Assembly (NCBI RefSeq): GCF_012489685.1
Contig: NC_080046.1
Span: forward strand, 39,519,176-39,583,175
DNA: 64,000 nucleotides
DNA from: Lotus japonicus
Lineage: Eukaryota > Streptophyta > Magnoliopsida > Fabales > Fabaceae
Direction of reading: 5' to 3'
Shown here: piece by piece, positions 46,633 to 59,064 of the stretch
Numbering within the stretch: the first letter of the stretch is position 1
Layout: each line of letters opens with the position of its first letter
Made by a program: the position numbers and the translations under genes
The notes under the pieces: model-generated
Told to the model about the DNA's origin: nothing
What the model saw: only the letters and a program-made list of their open reading frames with translations
Databases searched by the model: none

Positions 46633-47014
46633 TGTTCCGTACTAGAGCTTACTTGGGTATAAAAGATATGATGACTAAACTCTAGCAGAGCACAAATATC
46701 AGAATGATGGAACAATAAGGAATATTCTCATTAATGGTCAAAAAGATCGTTTGTACAAGGTAAGAACCTTCCTTTTATAGTGGAGAGGTCCTTGTTCACT
46801 TTATTACTTTATTTGGGCCTTACAATCAGGGTCCAAATCCCTATGCGAATAAGACAAACCCAAAATAATCTCATAGCTGGCAGGTAGGGCCATACATAAG
46901 TCAATCGTTGATTCGTCCTACTAGTCCTGCCAAATGCCTACTGGTGTTGAATCTCGCCTTAGCCTGCCAATGTTTCAGGGCGGTCATTAAGTTCTATAAT
47001 GCCCACCCAGTCCA
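46633..47014 (-). repeat. Tat 5' LTR (382 bp)
   Basis: TGTTCCGTACTAG...CACCCAGTCCA on the plus strand. On the minus strand it is followed by 'TTGACGTCGTCTGTGG', a plausible primer-binding site of the Tat/Ogre kind. Its right border at 47014 is the right edge of the whole nested block. The matching 3' LTR was not found and appears lost at the left. Confidence 0.8.
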
Positions 47015-49897
47015 ATAGCTTTCATTTCATATAAGTGTAAAAAAATTAAGACTTATTTTCTCTTAAAACACCCATCGGAAAATATGTTAAAGCATTATCC
47101 ATCTACAGAAACCAATTCCCTTAACAATAATCCTAAAATGAGTAAAGAAAGGTCGAGAGTTGCAAATAAATAGAAAAAAAAAGGAAAAATTGGAGAAACA
47201 TTAAAATTGATACACTGTTTGATACACTGCATGTTGGAATGCAACATATGCCCACAAAATTGGAATACAACACATGGGGTAGGAACTTTTGATTTCGAAG
47301 ACTCACTTTGGATCAGGTTGAGTCCTGAGAAATTTCGTCTCACTTTCCCTAGCTAGTCGAGTCACGACTCTCCCTATAAGTACCCGTTTAACTGCTCATC
47401 AAAAAAAAACAAAAAGGTACCCCTTAAACTAGCTACTGCATGTTTTCCTCTTTCACCTCAGTTCAGTTCTGAATTGATTATCCTTATGGACAACGCCAGC
47501 GCCAGGTACACTTTCCCCATAACCTTGTTATCAACGTAACTTTGATTTCAATTAAATACGGGGGTTCTAATACCAATCCTTTTAAACAACATTGCTAGCT
47601 CTTCTCATGGCCATTTCTTCTCATGCTGTGGCCGCCACATCCGCAGCAGCAGCTGGCCCTGGAGAGTTACTTCAATTGTGTTCCACTTGTCCGGTGTAGC
47701 TGCTTGTGAGCTGTTGCTGTGGATTCTCCTCTCTGACTTTTGGTTTACCATTATCATCAACCTGCTCCTTTCACTGCAGCTTCTCTTGCCCAGTTTCGTT
47801 AACTGCATCAGTAGTAACATTAACATTAACATCAGACAGCTCCTCCGTCTTGATGGTGATGGTGATGGTGATGGTGATGGTGATGGTGACACGGCTCAAT
47901 TCCAAAATACAGACGATCCGGAATACAGACGATCCGGTGTAATGATGCGAGTGCTTTATATATATGTGCTTGAGAGGGCCATGATCTGCCAAGTGTAATG
48001 ACTAATGAGTAATGACATTATATAATTGCTATACTTGTGCTTTCTTTTTTTTATTACAACTATACTTGTGCTTTTAGCTTATATGGATAATCAGAAGAAT
48101 ATGCACCTATATTTTTTCACATTACTGTATTAGCATTTTTGTTGAAATTAAAAACCCCTTTTTGGGTCGGCTTCGAATCACTTATTACGGACAGTTACGT
48201 TATGATTATGAAGAATCCTTAAGCTCTGTTTGGTTTAGGATATAAAAGAAAAGGTTTTGAAGGCTGGCATGAACTAAATATTGGGGCTCATATATATTCC
48301 GCTCATGGATGAAAATGATTTAAATGAGTAAAGAGTTTTGATATGTTCACACCTTTATTTTTCTTACATATTATTTTTACTTTTTTTATCCCTCTTAACT
48401 ATTTTTATCACATTACTTATCATAATATCACTAAATTTTCTTTCCTTTGTTCCTATCTCTTAAAGGAAAAAGGTGGAGAGGTGTAGAGAATTATTTTATA
48501 AAAAAAACAAGTATGTGACGAGAACATTAATTATATATGAGTACAAGATGTTTGAAGTTTGAACATTGCCATTCAGGGAGGGACCAAGCGTCATCTGGGC
48601 CCCCACCTCCAACCCCGCCCTGGGGACGCTCACAACCAAGTTTTCAACTTGCACCTCAATGTGTGCCCTCACAATCTTTGGCGAGTTGTTGAACCTTTGG
48701 GTAACTTAAACCCCCCAATTACCCTCCTCCTTCACCTTTGTGAGATCTGACTTTTTTGTGTCTAATTTCTTTATGTATGCGTTTGATTCTGAAGTGAAAT
48801 GTCCTTATCTCATTCTTCTCTCTCTACTTTCTTTCCACTCTTTTGGCGATTTAATTTACAAGTAATGCGCCATGGACAAAGAAGCAGAACGAAGATTTCT
48901 CAGAGAGTTTGACAAAAAATTACGGGATTAAATCGTGGCGTGTGTCTAATTTTATGTGTATTGACAGAAAGGGGGACACAAGACAGATGATTTTTGTCCT
49001 TCTCAAAGAGTGGAAGGGAAGTAGGAGGAAAACTAATAGAGGGCATCCTTTTCACATTAGAGTATCTTAATTTGGGACCTATACTCACATTTGCCCCTCA
49101 TTCACATTCGAGTAACCTAACACTTGTGAGCATAAAGCTGACAAAAACTCTACTGCAGCAAACACCTCAAGAAAACCACAGGAGCACGAAAACGTGTTTA
49201 ATACCATTGACATACATTTATAATAATAAAAAATAAATAGAGATTAAAAGCGGAAAACATATCTACTACATCTTATTCTCGAGTTACTATTCATAAGAAA
49301 CAACCAATGAGAGTCTGCCACCTGTCGTTTTTCATTTATACCACCAATTGTTTTTTTTTTAAGAATCATCTTTGGCTGACGACGTCGTTTCCACTTGAAG
49401 TTTGTTTCAGAAGGGCATACGACGTCGTTCCCCACCTAACATGTCTGCTTCGCTTCGCTCAATCAACCCTAGCTGGCAATTGCGTGTGAGTTCTCCTTCT
49501 CTACCTACTCCGCCCCTCTCTCAAATCAAACCATAGTTGGCAATGGCGTGTTCCTTTCCCTCTGCACTGTCTCTCCCCTTCCTTGGATTTCCTCTTATCC
49601 CTCTATTACGAACCCTAGATTTCTTTCCGTGTTCAACTTCTTTTTTCCACCCACTATCGACCATGCCATCACGTTCTATGATCTGATGATTCATTACCGT
49701 CGCCGTCCTATACTGTTCATGAGTCATGTTTTTCCATCAGAACGTGAAGTTTTGGGTTCCAATGCATGTTCAGACCTTGATCTGTGTTCAAATGGTCAGT
49801 ATCAATTCAAATCTCAGTTAATTTTCTACCACTTACACACTTTTGTATGATGATTACCTACATGTGGGGTATTGTTCGTGTAGTTTAGAAACTTTCC
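47015..49897. other. Host intergenic DNA, no supported gene
   Basis: AT-rich sequence with scattered short ORFs. It holds a GATGGT microsatellite (47852-47889), a 16-bp tandem duplication 'aatacagacgatccgg' (47906-47937) and two ACGACGTCGT palindromes near 49380-49425. The frame at 49548-49850 (100 codons) could be a transcribed leader but has no recognised domain. Confidence 0.5.
47852..47889. repeat. (GATGGT)n microsatellite
   Basis: Six to seven hexanucleotide units in tandem. They generate repetitive Ser-Pro or Asp-Gly ORFs in several frames. Confidence 0.95.
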
Positions 49898-49905
49898 TAT
49901 AAATA
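49898..49905 (+). promoter_or_regulatory. TATA box of first RPA-like gene
   Basis: TATAAATA about 130 bases upstream of the ATG at 50034, followed by a pyrimidine-rich leader. Inferred from position and sequence. Confidence 0.6.
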
Positions 49906-50033
49906 CCCCCTTGATGTGAACTTCCATTCATCACAGTTGCCCCCCTCTAATTCTGTTTCAAAAATTTCAAAAAATTTTCTTCATTTCCTTTGTTTCCATT
50001 GATTTCACTGATTTCTCCTTTTTCTTTGTACCC

Positions 50034-52408
50034 ATGTCTGGACACATGAGTTCCATTCGAAGCTTATGTCCTGGTAGACAAGCTTGGAAGATCAAAGCAA
50101 GGGTTATTAGGAGGTGGGAAATGGCCCCTGCTGCTGAACCTTCCAAGCCATATGCATTGCAACTTGTCCTGATTGATTCTGAGGTAGTTTAATCCTTTCA
50201 ATCAAATTTATTTATGTATGTTTTTCATTATTAGGTATGTTTTGGTTCATTCAAATTTATGTTCTTTCTTATTTTTTATTTGACAGGGTTCCAAAATAGA
50301 GGCTACCATCAAGAAGTACCTGATCAGCAAGTTCCAAAGGGATGTTGTTGAAGGCAATGTTTATAAGTTTACCTATTTCGTTGTGATTGACAACAATGGA
50401 TCATATCGTGCTGCTGATCATGAGTACAAGATTCTCTTCAATAGTAGGACGAAGGTTCAAGTTGACCAGTGTGAAAGCATTCCCAGAATGGGTTTAACAT
50501 TGAAAGATACCGCTGAAATTCACATGACTATGGGAGAGTCTGATTTCTTGATAGGTATTTGTTTTTGTTTAGTGTTCTCATTGGTGTTTATGTTTTGATC
50601 TTATCAATCTTTTGGAGTATTGGATAGCAGTTTTTAATATATCTTTTCATTTTTTTTGTTAGATATTATTGGATTGGTTACAGCTGTTTCTGCTGAGCAA
50701 CAATTTACCAAGTCTGGAAATGTTCCTAGAAAGATTGAGTTGGAGATAACTGATCATAAGTATGTCATATCTAACATATCATTTATTTCATACTCACTGT
50801 ATTCATTATTGCGATTTTTGATGCTGTTTAGTTTAAATTTTATTGACAGGGGAAAGATAAAGATGGCTGTGTTTGGGAACTATGTTGATATTGTTCAAGG
50901 TTTTCTTGCTGTTGGTGGTGTTGGGCTTGCGGCCATTGTTGTTCAGTTTGCCAAAATTAAGACATATAGGGGTACATTCTTTGCTTTGAGTACATTATAT
51001 TATGCTCCCATATTCATTGTCTTTATAAAATCCTAACTCTTGCTGCTAATTATAAATCCTAACTCTGATTTAGTTTGATTCCACCAATTGTAGGAGATGT
51101 TGGGATCCAGAATGTTATGCAATCTACTAGGCTATTGTGGAATGCTGAAATTCCAGAGGTTGCTTTATTTCGTGATGGGTAATTTAACTGAGCTTCAGCA
51201 TATTGTAGATTTTGTTATTTGGTAGTTTGGTAGATGAGCTAATTTGACTTTTTTCCATTGCTTTTTTAAGTTTGGCTTTGAATGGTATTGATGCTGATAT
51301 TCCTATTGGTCATATTGGTGGTGCATTCCCTAATATCCCTACGAATGAGGAGTTTATTTCAATGTTTCCTAGAAAGAGTATTGTGGAACTTCATGATACA
51401 GCTGAGGTATTTTCTAAAATCATGAACTGATAATCTAAGGCTTTTTACTTTCATATCCAGTCCTAATAATACTTTTTATTTGTGTTCTCAATATAGGAGG
51501 GTTTGTTTATAGTTTTAGCAAATTTTAGTGGTTTAGTTGAGGGGGAGAAGTGGTGGTACACAGCTTGCCGCTGCCACAAAGCTGTGAATATTGAAGATGG
51601 GATATATTATTGTGCTGCTTGTTGTTCTCCTGTCCTTGATGTGATTCCTAGGTGTTTATATTTCAACAATCAAGTCCTTCATTATTTGCTCTATTTTTTC
51701 TTAGGTTTTTTTTTATACTGATTTGTGATTAAATTTTGTTTATTATTTATTAGATATCACATCAAATTGGAGGTTTGTGATGGAGATGAGGTTGCAACTT
51801 TTGTACTCTTTTGAGATTTTTGTATACCTTGAACTTCAATTGATTTAATTTAATATTTTGTAGGGCAAATCTGTTGATGAATTCCCTGATGATATCAAGT
51901 CAATCATTGGCAAGGAGGTCCTCTTCAAAGTTGAAAAGTCCATTGATCATGGTATGAAGTTTGATGACTCATACAAGGTGAAAAAGATATGTGATGATCT
52001 GACCATAATTGAGCTCTTCAAGGACAAGGCAAAGATTCAAACTCCAACCACGATATTTGAACGTTTAGTTTGTTCAATTTTTTTATCTATTTGTGCTTCT
52101 TCCTAACTGCAATATTGTATTTTCTATTTAACTATACTAATATTCATTTATTATTTTTCCAGTAAATAGCTGACCTATTTGCTGCAAAATCTTCATCTGA
52201 GGAAAATTCTTCTCTATTCAGTGAGCAATCAATTGGTTGCTCTAGCGAGGTTTCTGCTGTTGCTGATACCAGTGTCTCTCTTGATGACCTTTCTCCATTT
52301 GAAGGTGCATCAGTTTGTTCAATTGCTGAGGAACCTGAGAGTCATGCTCCAACATTAACCAAACCTGGAAGAAAGAGGAAGTTGGTCAGTGTGAAGACTG
52401 AGAAGTGA
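50034..52408 (+). CDS. RPA70-like single-stranded DNA-binding protein (first copy)
   Basis: Ten exons joined by GT-AG introns: 50034-50183, 50287-50554, 50663-50759, 50850-50971, 51094-51178, 51271-51406, 51497-51651, 51754-51802, 51864-52062, 52170-52408. This gives 499 residues. It resembles the large subunit of replication protein A, which binds ssDNA through OB folds in replication and repair. Exon 3-5 regions ('IELEITDHK', 'KMAVFGNYVDIVQGF', 'IVVQFAKIKTYRG') fit a DNA-binding OB fold. Exon 7 has a zinc ribbon with Cys310, Cys312, Cys325, Cys328. The tail ends in a basic 'KPGRKRKL' that could be nuclear. Exon 8 is short: reading on past 51802 meets TGA at 51812-51814, so the proposed donor GTACTC at 51803 is needed to keep the frame. 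About 23 codons are missing compared with the second copy. It may be expressed or a young pseudogene. Confidence 0.75.
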
Positions 52409-53513
52409 TTATCACCTAGCTGCTGTGGACATTTTAGATGTAATATTTTGGTTGTGACTTAATGCCTATCAGAGTATATTTTGTGTTTGTAAACAATGAG
52501 CAAGATCTTACATTAGTAGTCTTTGCTTTCAAGGATACTCAATCAAACATTTTTTTGTTTGGGTATTAGCTATTATAAGTCTATTAAATGTCTAGGTACT
52601 AGGTTTATGTGGTCTATAAGTTGTAATTCTCTACCTATGTGTTAATTTCCAGACTATGTTAACTTGAGGACTTATTTTAACTCTAATTTTATTTTCCTGT
52701 TTTTTTATATTGTCTTTATTTTGTTATGTATTTATATTTATTAATGTTTTCAATTTGAATATTACTATTACACCTGTTTTCACTCCAACGATAGTTCTTC
52801 ATTCTAGAATCTAAACCTTAATTTGTTTCCTGCTTGACTTTATCTACTTAGGTAGTTACAATTCTATTCAAAAGTTTCATATTTCGTTTCCAAAGCACTG
52901 TGTACATGTGAATTCTGATCAATTCCAACTTCCAATACCTCTTCACCAGTCGTGTTCATATACAACAATTAATTGTAACTTTCACTATAAGAGGTTTATT
53001 GTTTGTAACGCCCTTTTCCTGGATGTAAATGGACTTGCTGCCAAATATCAAATACCAAAGATTCTAACCGTCCATTCCAACCAATTACATAATCTTGAGG
53101 ACCTCCCACGTTTAACTTAACAACTTTTTTTTTTCAAAACAGCTTTTTCCAGTCATTGAAATTGATGTTACTTTTGTCTATTTTCAAGTTTGAATGATTC
53201 TTTCTCCCTAGACATTTTTTCCATTTATATTTCCATTAATTTGTTTTCTCTAAGTTACTTACTTATTACTCTTAAAGTATATTTATTTAGGATTTCAAAA
53301 GAAAGTCAAATACGGACTAATTTCGCAACTGACTATAAGTTAGCATTTCTATATAATATTTTCTCATTTCAATTTTCAACCTACTACAAATTAGCTTTTC
53401 TATCGCCATTGACTTTTACTTTATTTTTGGAATTTCGTATCATTACTCTGATTTAGGTTTCTATACATGTGTCATATGTTTATATTTTTATTTTGATGTT
53501 GATAACTTCACTC
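52409..53513. other. Intergenic AT-rich DNA
   Basis: T-rich sequence likely containing the 3' UTR of the first RPA-like gene and the promoter of the B3 gene. No supported ORF. Confidence 0.6.
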
Positions 53514-53521
53514 TATAAATA
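53514..53521 (+). promoter_or_regulatory. TATA box of B3 gene
   Basis: TATAAATA about 100 bases upstream of the proposed ATG at 53623. Confidence 0.6.
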
Positions 53522-53622
53522 CATCCTACAGCAAACATTTCGAAGCACTCCCCATTATCTCCAAATATTGTATCCAAATTATTCTGCAGGAACCCTTTTT
53601 TGTTCCATATATATCACTCTTG

Positions 53623-54449
53623 ATGGAACCAAATGTATTTTCAGATTTGGAGAACACTAACAACACATTCATCAAACCTCTATACCTGGACAGGGTTTGA
53701 TACTTATGTTTTTAAATGACTCTTAAACTATAATTTGTTCTTCCAATCTTTTCTTAAGAAATTTGTTTCTATGCAGGAACATATTGTTGTCCCAAGGAGG
53801 TTCTTAAGAAACTATCCACAGGTCATGCAGCATCCTTTTGCTGATCTAACTGATCCAATTCGTAATGTGTTCCAAACTAAAGTGAGGTCTCATGACAATG
53901 AAATTTGGTTTGAAGGAGGGTTTGATAGGATGCGTGGTACTCATGAATTGGAGGGTACTGCATACATACACTTCACACACATTGAGGGATCCTCTTACAA
54001 TATTCACATTTTCCATGATAATGAGGTTGAGATTGAGTATGCAAATCCTGTGCCACAACACCTCAATGTGGAACACCAGCTTGCGTGGACTTCTCAGCTG
54101 ACAACCCCTCTTTGTACTGGCAATCAAGCTTTGATAATTTACATTTCATTTTCTCTATGTATGTATTTATTTTATTACTAACTAAAATAACTTTTTTTTT
54201 CAGCCCATTCCTACAGGAGTTTTAGATGATTACTTCAACCACCGTCCCGCCACAATCCACATTGTCTTACCAAATGGTAGTATGGAAGAATGGCAACTGA
54301 TATGGGATCGTAAGAGGCCACGACAATGCTGCATTAGACATGGCTGGTATCAGTTTTGCAGAACCAAGCATCTTCGTTCGAATAATCAAGTTCAGTTCTA
54401 CAAAGATCCACAAGCTGATACCTACGTGGTTGTAGTTGTGCAAGTATAA
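53623..54449 (+). CDS. B3 DNA-binding-domain protein
   Basis: A plant-specific transcription factor-like protein. Exon 1 is proposed at 53623-53694, donor GTTTGA, acceptor at 53776. Exon 2 starts at 53777 with a B3-like segment 'HIVVPRRFLRNYP' and 'LTDPIRNVFQTKV', 'DNEIWFEGGFDRM'. The last exon 54204-54449 holds a second B3-like half with 'IHIVLPNGSMEEWQLIWDRKRP', 'HGWYQFCRTKHLRSNNQVQFYKDPQADTYVVVV' and a TAA at 54447-54449. The exon 2 donor is unclear: the good-looking GTATGT near 54158 would shift frame, so the exact junction is unresolved. B3 domains bind DNA in the nucleus. This gene lies between two RPA-like genes in the same orientation. Confidence 0.72.
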
Positions 54450-56462
54450 AATTAATTCTCAGTTGATGTGTTAGCTTTTTATTTTGATATGTTTCCCTAT
54501 TAACTAGACTCTTTGATGAAATTGTTGTTTGAGTATCCATGTATTTTGTCAGTTTCGTATTGGGTGTTGTTTAAGCTATCTAATGAGATGTTTTTCTTAT
54601 TTTTCCCCTTCTCAAATATGAAATACAGTGACTTATTAAAACTAATAAATTTGCTATTAGTAGTTAACTTAAGAATGTATATCATTGTTATTTAAAGTTC
54701 TATTATGAAATTTTTGACGTGCAAATCTGCTTATCGATTTATGAACTATTCTAATTTTACTCAATTCTAAATAACTAATGAATTTTTTAAACACATACTG
54801 TTTTATAATGCTGGAGAGTAGTTTTTGGAAAAAAAATGTTGGAGAGTAACACTTAATTTCATATTTGAAGTTCATCAATATTCATTAATTCTGTTAGTGT
54901 TTTGAATTTTTTCACCCATTTTTTTCTGGCTTTGGAATAGCATGTTTTATGTTTTAATCTATTTGGGCCTCTTATATTTTTTTTTATTGGATTAAATTGG
55001 ATCTCTTTTACTTTAGGTAAAATGCCCACCATTTACCAATTTGTTACTTTATCTAACAATCTGTTGCTGATCCCATTTGGACGTATTGTTTTTGGGTTTC
55101 TACAATACCGTTATTTATCATCCAATTTATAATTCCCTTACCTATTACAAGGAGTCCTCTGACATTCAATCCACCAAAGCAAGTGAAAATCCAATCTGTA
55201 ATTGTAACTTTTCTAGGGTACTGATTATGTATTGAAAATTATGTCCGTTCTTAACATGTGCTTTTGCATTTGCCATTGGATTTTATCAATCTCCTCCCTC
55301 ACTATAGAATATCAGTTTTAAATTTATTCATACTATCATATCATGTTTCCACAACTAAACAGTACTTTCAATCACTTTTTTAATAAGTTAAGCATCTAGA
55401 TAACATCAACAAATGATTGATTTCTAAGCACAAGTTAAACCAAAACTTTTGCTTTTATTCTAGATAGCTATGATATATCATCTATAGGTGGTATGAGATA
55501 CTATAAAGTAGACAATCACTGTACTTTTAAAAGTGACCAATCTTCTTTTATCTTTTAAATGAACTTTCATTTGATGATAAAATGTTCAAAGATGATAATT
55601 TACTCTTTTCTTTATTCTTAGATCGGAAAAAAAAATCATCTGATAAACAATATTTTTGTACGATTACTATTTATTTCATTTTTTTGATTTATTTAAAAAA
55701 TATTTTTCTAATAAATCAATCATGTATTTAATAAATTGATAATTTCCTATTTTACCTGTAAATAATTATTTGCTTTCTTTGCTTATGAGTTCAGTTTTCA
55801 CGAGACTAAAATATAAAATATTAGTTTGTTCCTTCATAGTATTAATTTGGTTATAAATATTTGTCTTCAATATGAAGATTATCGCTCAAATTTTACATCA
55901 ATATGATATTTAGTATTTTTCAAAATTAGTAGCTATTTAGATTTGTTATTGTTATATTTAGATTCGTTATTGTTATAAGTTGAATATTGAGTTGGTATTA
56001 TATATACTGACTTGATTTTGATTTTATTTTAAAATAATAATCTGGCTTTTTGGTTTAAACCTAATTAATAATGTCCTTCATTTCAAATAGTATGATTGAG
56101 TATATTTTGGTCCAAATTTTGTTAACGTGTCTGTTAACACTCCACTGGAAATCCAACTAGATTTTTAAGTCAGATTTAGTGTATTTGAAACTTCAAATTT
56201 GAAAATTGATTTAACTAGAAAATATTGATTTGGTTTTGATATAGAGTAACAAGGAGTTGTTGATATTAGTTGGCAAATCTTTCTGAAGTCATCATTGTTT
56301 TTTCATTCACTTGCCTGCCAAGTGAAATCTTTTTCTCTAATTAAGCTTTTGTGAGAGTGGTTTGTCATGTCTATCAACAATTTCATCAACTTTTCTGTAC
56401 TTAAGGGATGGCCATGTTGTACTTTAAAGTAATTGACAATTAAAATACTATTTTCATTTGTC
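54450..56462. other. Intergenic AT-rich DNA (2 kb)
   Basis: Very AT-rich with poly-T and poly-A runs and no supported ORF or recognisable transposon ends. Confidence 0.6.
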
Positions 56463-56470
56463 TATATAAG
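56463..56470 (+). promoter_or_regulatory. TATA box of second RPA-like gene
   Basis: TATATAAG about 75 bases upstream of the ATG at 56541. Confidence 0.6.
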
Positions 56471-56540
56471 AAAGTCTTAGGATTATTGATTGTATCATTA
56501 CCCACCACCATTGTCTCTAACTTGCTCACACGTAGGAACC

Positions 56541-59059
56541 ATGACTCAGTCTGCTCTGTTAGAGTTTCATAACAGTCGTGAAATTTCAAAGAAGGACTAT
56601 CAATGGAAGCTTAACGCTCGAGTCATATCATTGTGGAATGTTCCTGAACATATGTTGCCTTTATCTTCTTCATCAATGGACTTGGTTCTCATTGACAGAG
56701 AGGTAAAGTGCATTTTCTCATTATTCAAGGGTAACTAATACTAATGCATTTTGAGAGTATGACCTTTGTTTATTCAGGGGAAATCACTCTTTTGGGTACA
56801 ATATTTCAAAGTCCCACACTGATAAATATTTTTTTCCTTCTTATGATGATAGGGAATGAAATTTGAAGCTTCTATTTGCAAGTCTCACCCTATTCTTCCT
56901 AAGATTGTGGAAGGTTGTGTGTACCAGATATCTTTTTTTAGGATCATTGACAACATTGGCCCTAAACGTTTCACAAGCACTAAGTACAGGCTCTTTTTCC
57001 ATGCATGCACCAAAATTTATCCTGTTGTTAATCATAAGATTCCTAAGAATGGTTGGGATTTTTTCCACATGGATCATATCAAGTACTATGGGAATACATT
57101 TGGATACTTAGCAGGTAATAATTTTTTGTCATTCAGAATAAAATTTCTATCTATACCTGTGTTCCAAATATTATTATGTACTAACACTGCTCTTCTTCCT
57201 TTTGTTGTTCTGTTTGGTCCATGTAGATGTTGTTGGTATTTTGAGTGCTGCTTCTTCTGAAAAACTTCTTATTAAGGATAGTAGGATATATAAGTCTATG
57301 GACAAAAGGTATCTTATGCCTTCATGCTACTTCATTTTTTGTTGCAGTACTTATTTCTTTATTGCAGACTTCATTCTGGAAACTCATCTAGCTTCCTATT
57401 CAATTGTTATGTAGTGGCATGAACAAATGTTTCTTGGTTGGTGATATTGTTGACACTATTTCTGAGTATCTATGTTCCAATTGGGTTACCAGACCTGTTG
57501 TTGCACTTCTCTTTGTTGAAGTCAGGAAGAATAATGGTGAACCAATTTTCAAACTTTATCATGTTGGTTCTCTCAGAAATCTTAGTGCTCACATTGTTCA
57601 CAATCTGGAAATCATGTGTAGGTGTCACCCAAGTACATGTTGTTCCTTATGTAACTAAGATCCTAATCAATCCCAAGTTTGAGGAAGATTCGGTGCTTGC
57701 TGATCGGTACCCTTTAATTTTTTATAATAGTCCTATATTAGTGGAACATTAGTACTTGAACTCCAATTTAATGTATTGAGTAAATTGTCTATATAGATTC
57801 GATGGGATGAACTCCAATTTACATGTTGACTTTATCTCAAGTACTGATAAGAAAGTGGATATTCATGCTGAGTTGCTTGAGTTGCATCCCAAGAAAACTA
57901 TCCCTGAACTTCTCTTAACTAAACAGGTTAGTATCTGTTAGTATACTATATTTTTCATATAATGTGTTTTTTAATTTGTTTCTATTTGTCTAAACTAAGT
58001 TATTGTTATCAATTTCAGAAGGGTATATTTGTTGTTCATGCTGGCATTGTCAGTATGCTGAAAGATAGTGCATTTTTCTATCCATCATGTCGCTGTTTTA
58101 CTGAACTTGAACGTGGTGATGATGTTTATAGATGTAATCGTTGCTTCCGTGTAATTGAAAAATTTATACACAGGTTAGTAAATGTAGATGCTATCCCTTT
58201 AGTCTTTGTTAACTTACTTATGTTTTTTATACATTCTGAATTCATAGATGTGTACTTCATTCACCTTATTTACATTAACCTTTAGTAAGTGATAAATGAG
58301 TATTAACGGTTACATGTTTCTTTCCATAGATACTCCTTCAAACTGGAAGTATATGATGGTGTTGATAGTTGTGTCTTTCTACTCAAAGATCATGAGGCAG
58401 TGCAACTTATTGGAATATCATGTGAAGAGCTGATGAATTCAAAGGAGGTTAATCAGATCTCATTTCATCATTTGGTTGCATATAAAATTCTTTCTTTTCA
58501 TGTTAGTATGTTAGGTCATTGCTGATCTTAATTTATTGTTCATTTGCTTAAAGAACCCACTAGATCGTGAGTATCCTGCTGAACTTGAGGATAAGATAGT
58601 AGGGAAGGAGTTATTGTTTAAAATTCGTGCTGGTTTTGGCATCACATACAATTGTCAAGAAATCTATGAGGTATTGATGATTTCGGCTGATTCTGATATG
58701 ATACAAAGCTTTCATTCTGAGAAGATGTTCACCACACCTTTGAAGGTCAAATTTAATTCATCATAGTTTAGCCACTTTATATCTGAAGTTAACAATATAC
58801 TTATCTAATTCATTCTTCTATTTTTACTAAGTCTATCCCGGTTGTTCCTTAGGCCAAGTTTGCTCCCCCATTCACACAATTACAAGATGTTCATGACAGT
58901 ACAAAGGTTGAAGAAAAGCATGTTGCCAAGCACAAGTATACATCTTCTGTTGCTGCCAGGTTTAATATGGGAATGAATTCATATGTTGTTGTTGGTCAGA
59001 GTTCCTCCACTACTGTTATTCATTCCTCTTTGAAGAGGAAGCTTGAGGCAGAATTTTGA
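56541..59059 (+). CDS. RPA70-like single-stranded DNA-binding protein (second copy)
   Basis: Ten exons: 56541-56702, 56853-57114, 57227-57308, 57415-57536, 57622-57706, 57797-57926, 58019-58173, 58330-58447, 58554-58745, 58853-59059. All introns are GT-AG, total 504 residues, with no internal stop. Exons 4, 5 and 7 have the same lengths as in the first copy (122, 85 and 155 bp) and the phases match. The N-terminal OB-fold region has 'WKLNARVISLWNVPEH' and 'LVLIDREG'. The middle has 'DIVDTISEYL' and 'VVALLFVEVRKNNG'. The zinc ribbon uses Cys305, Cys307, Cys320, Cys323. Exon 8 is complete. The C-terminus ends 'LKRKLEAEF'. The intron between 57536 and 57622 is only 85 bp. Likely role: ssDNA binding in replication, repair or recombination, by family. 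Confidence in the gene is high, in its role moderate. Confidence 0.82.
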
Positions 59060-59064
59060 AGGTA

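Noticed and set aside
47605..47992. Ser-Pro-rich and Ile-Thr-rich minus-strand ORFs
   Set aside because: They arise from the GATGGT microsatellite. The flanking Cys/Gly-rich frame is too short to support a gene.
49548..49850. Possible 100-codon gene before the first RPA gene
   Set aside because: No domain and no clear stop-free conserved context. It overlaps the region expected to be promoter or leader.
54153..54165. GTATGT donor for the B3 gene exon 2
   Set aside because: It would shift the frame of the next exon and create an early stop, so the junction was left unresolved.
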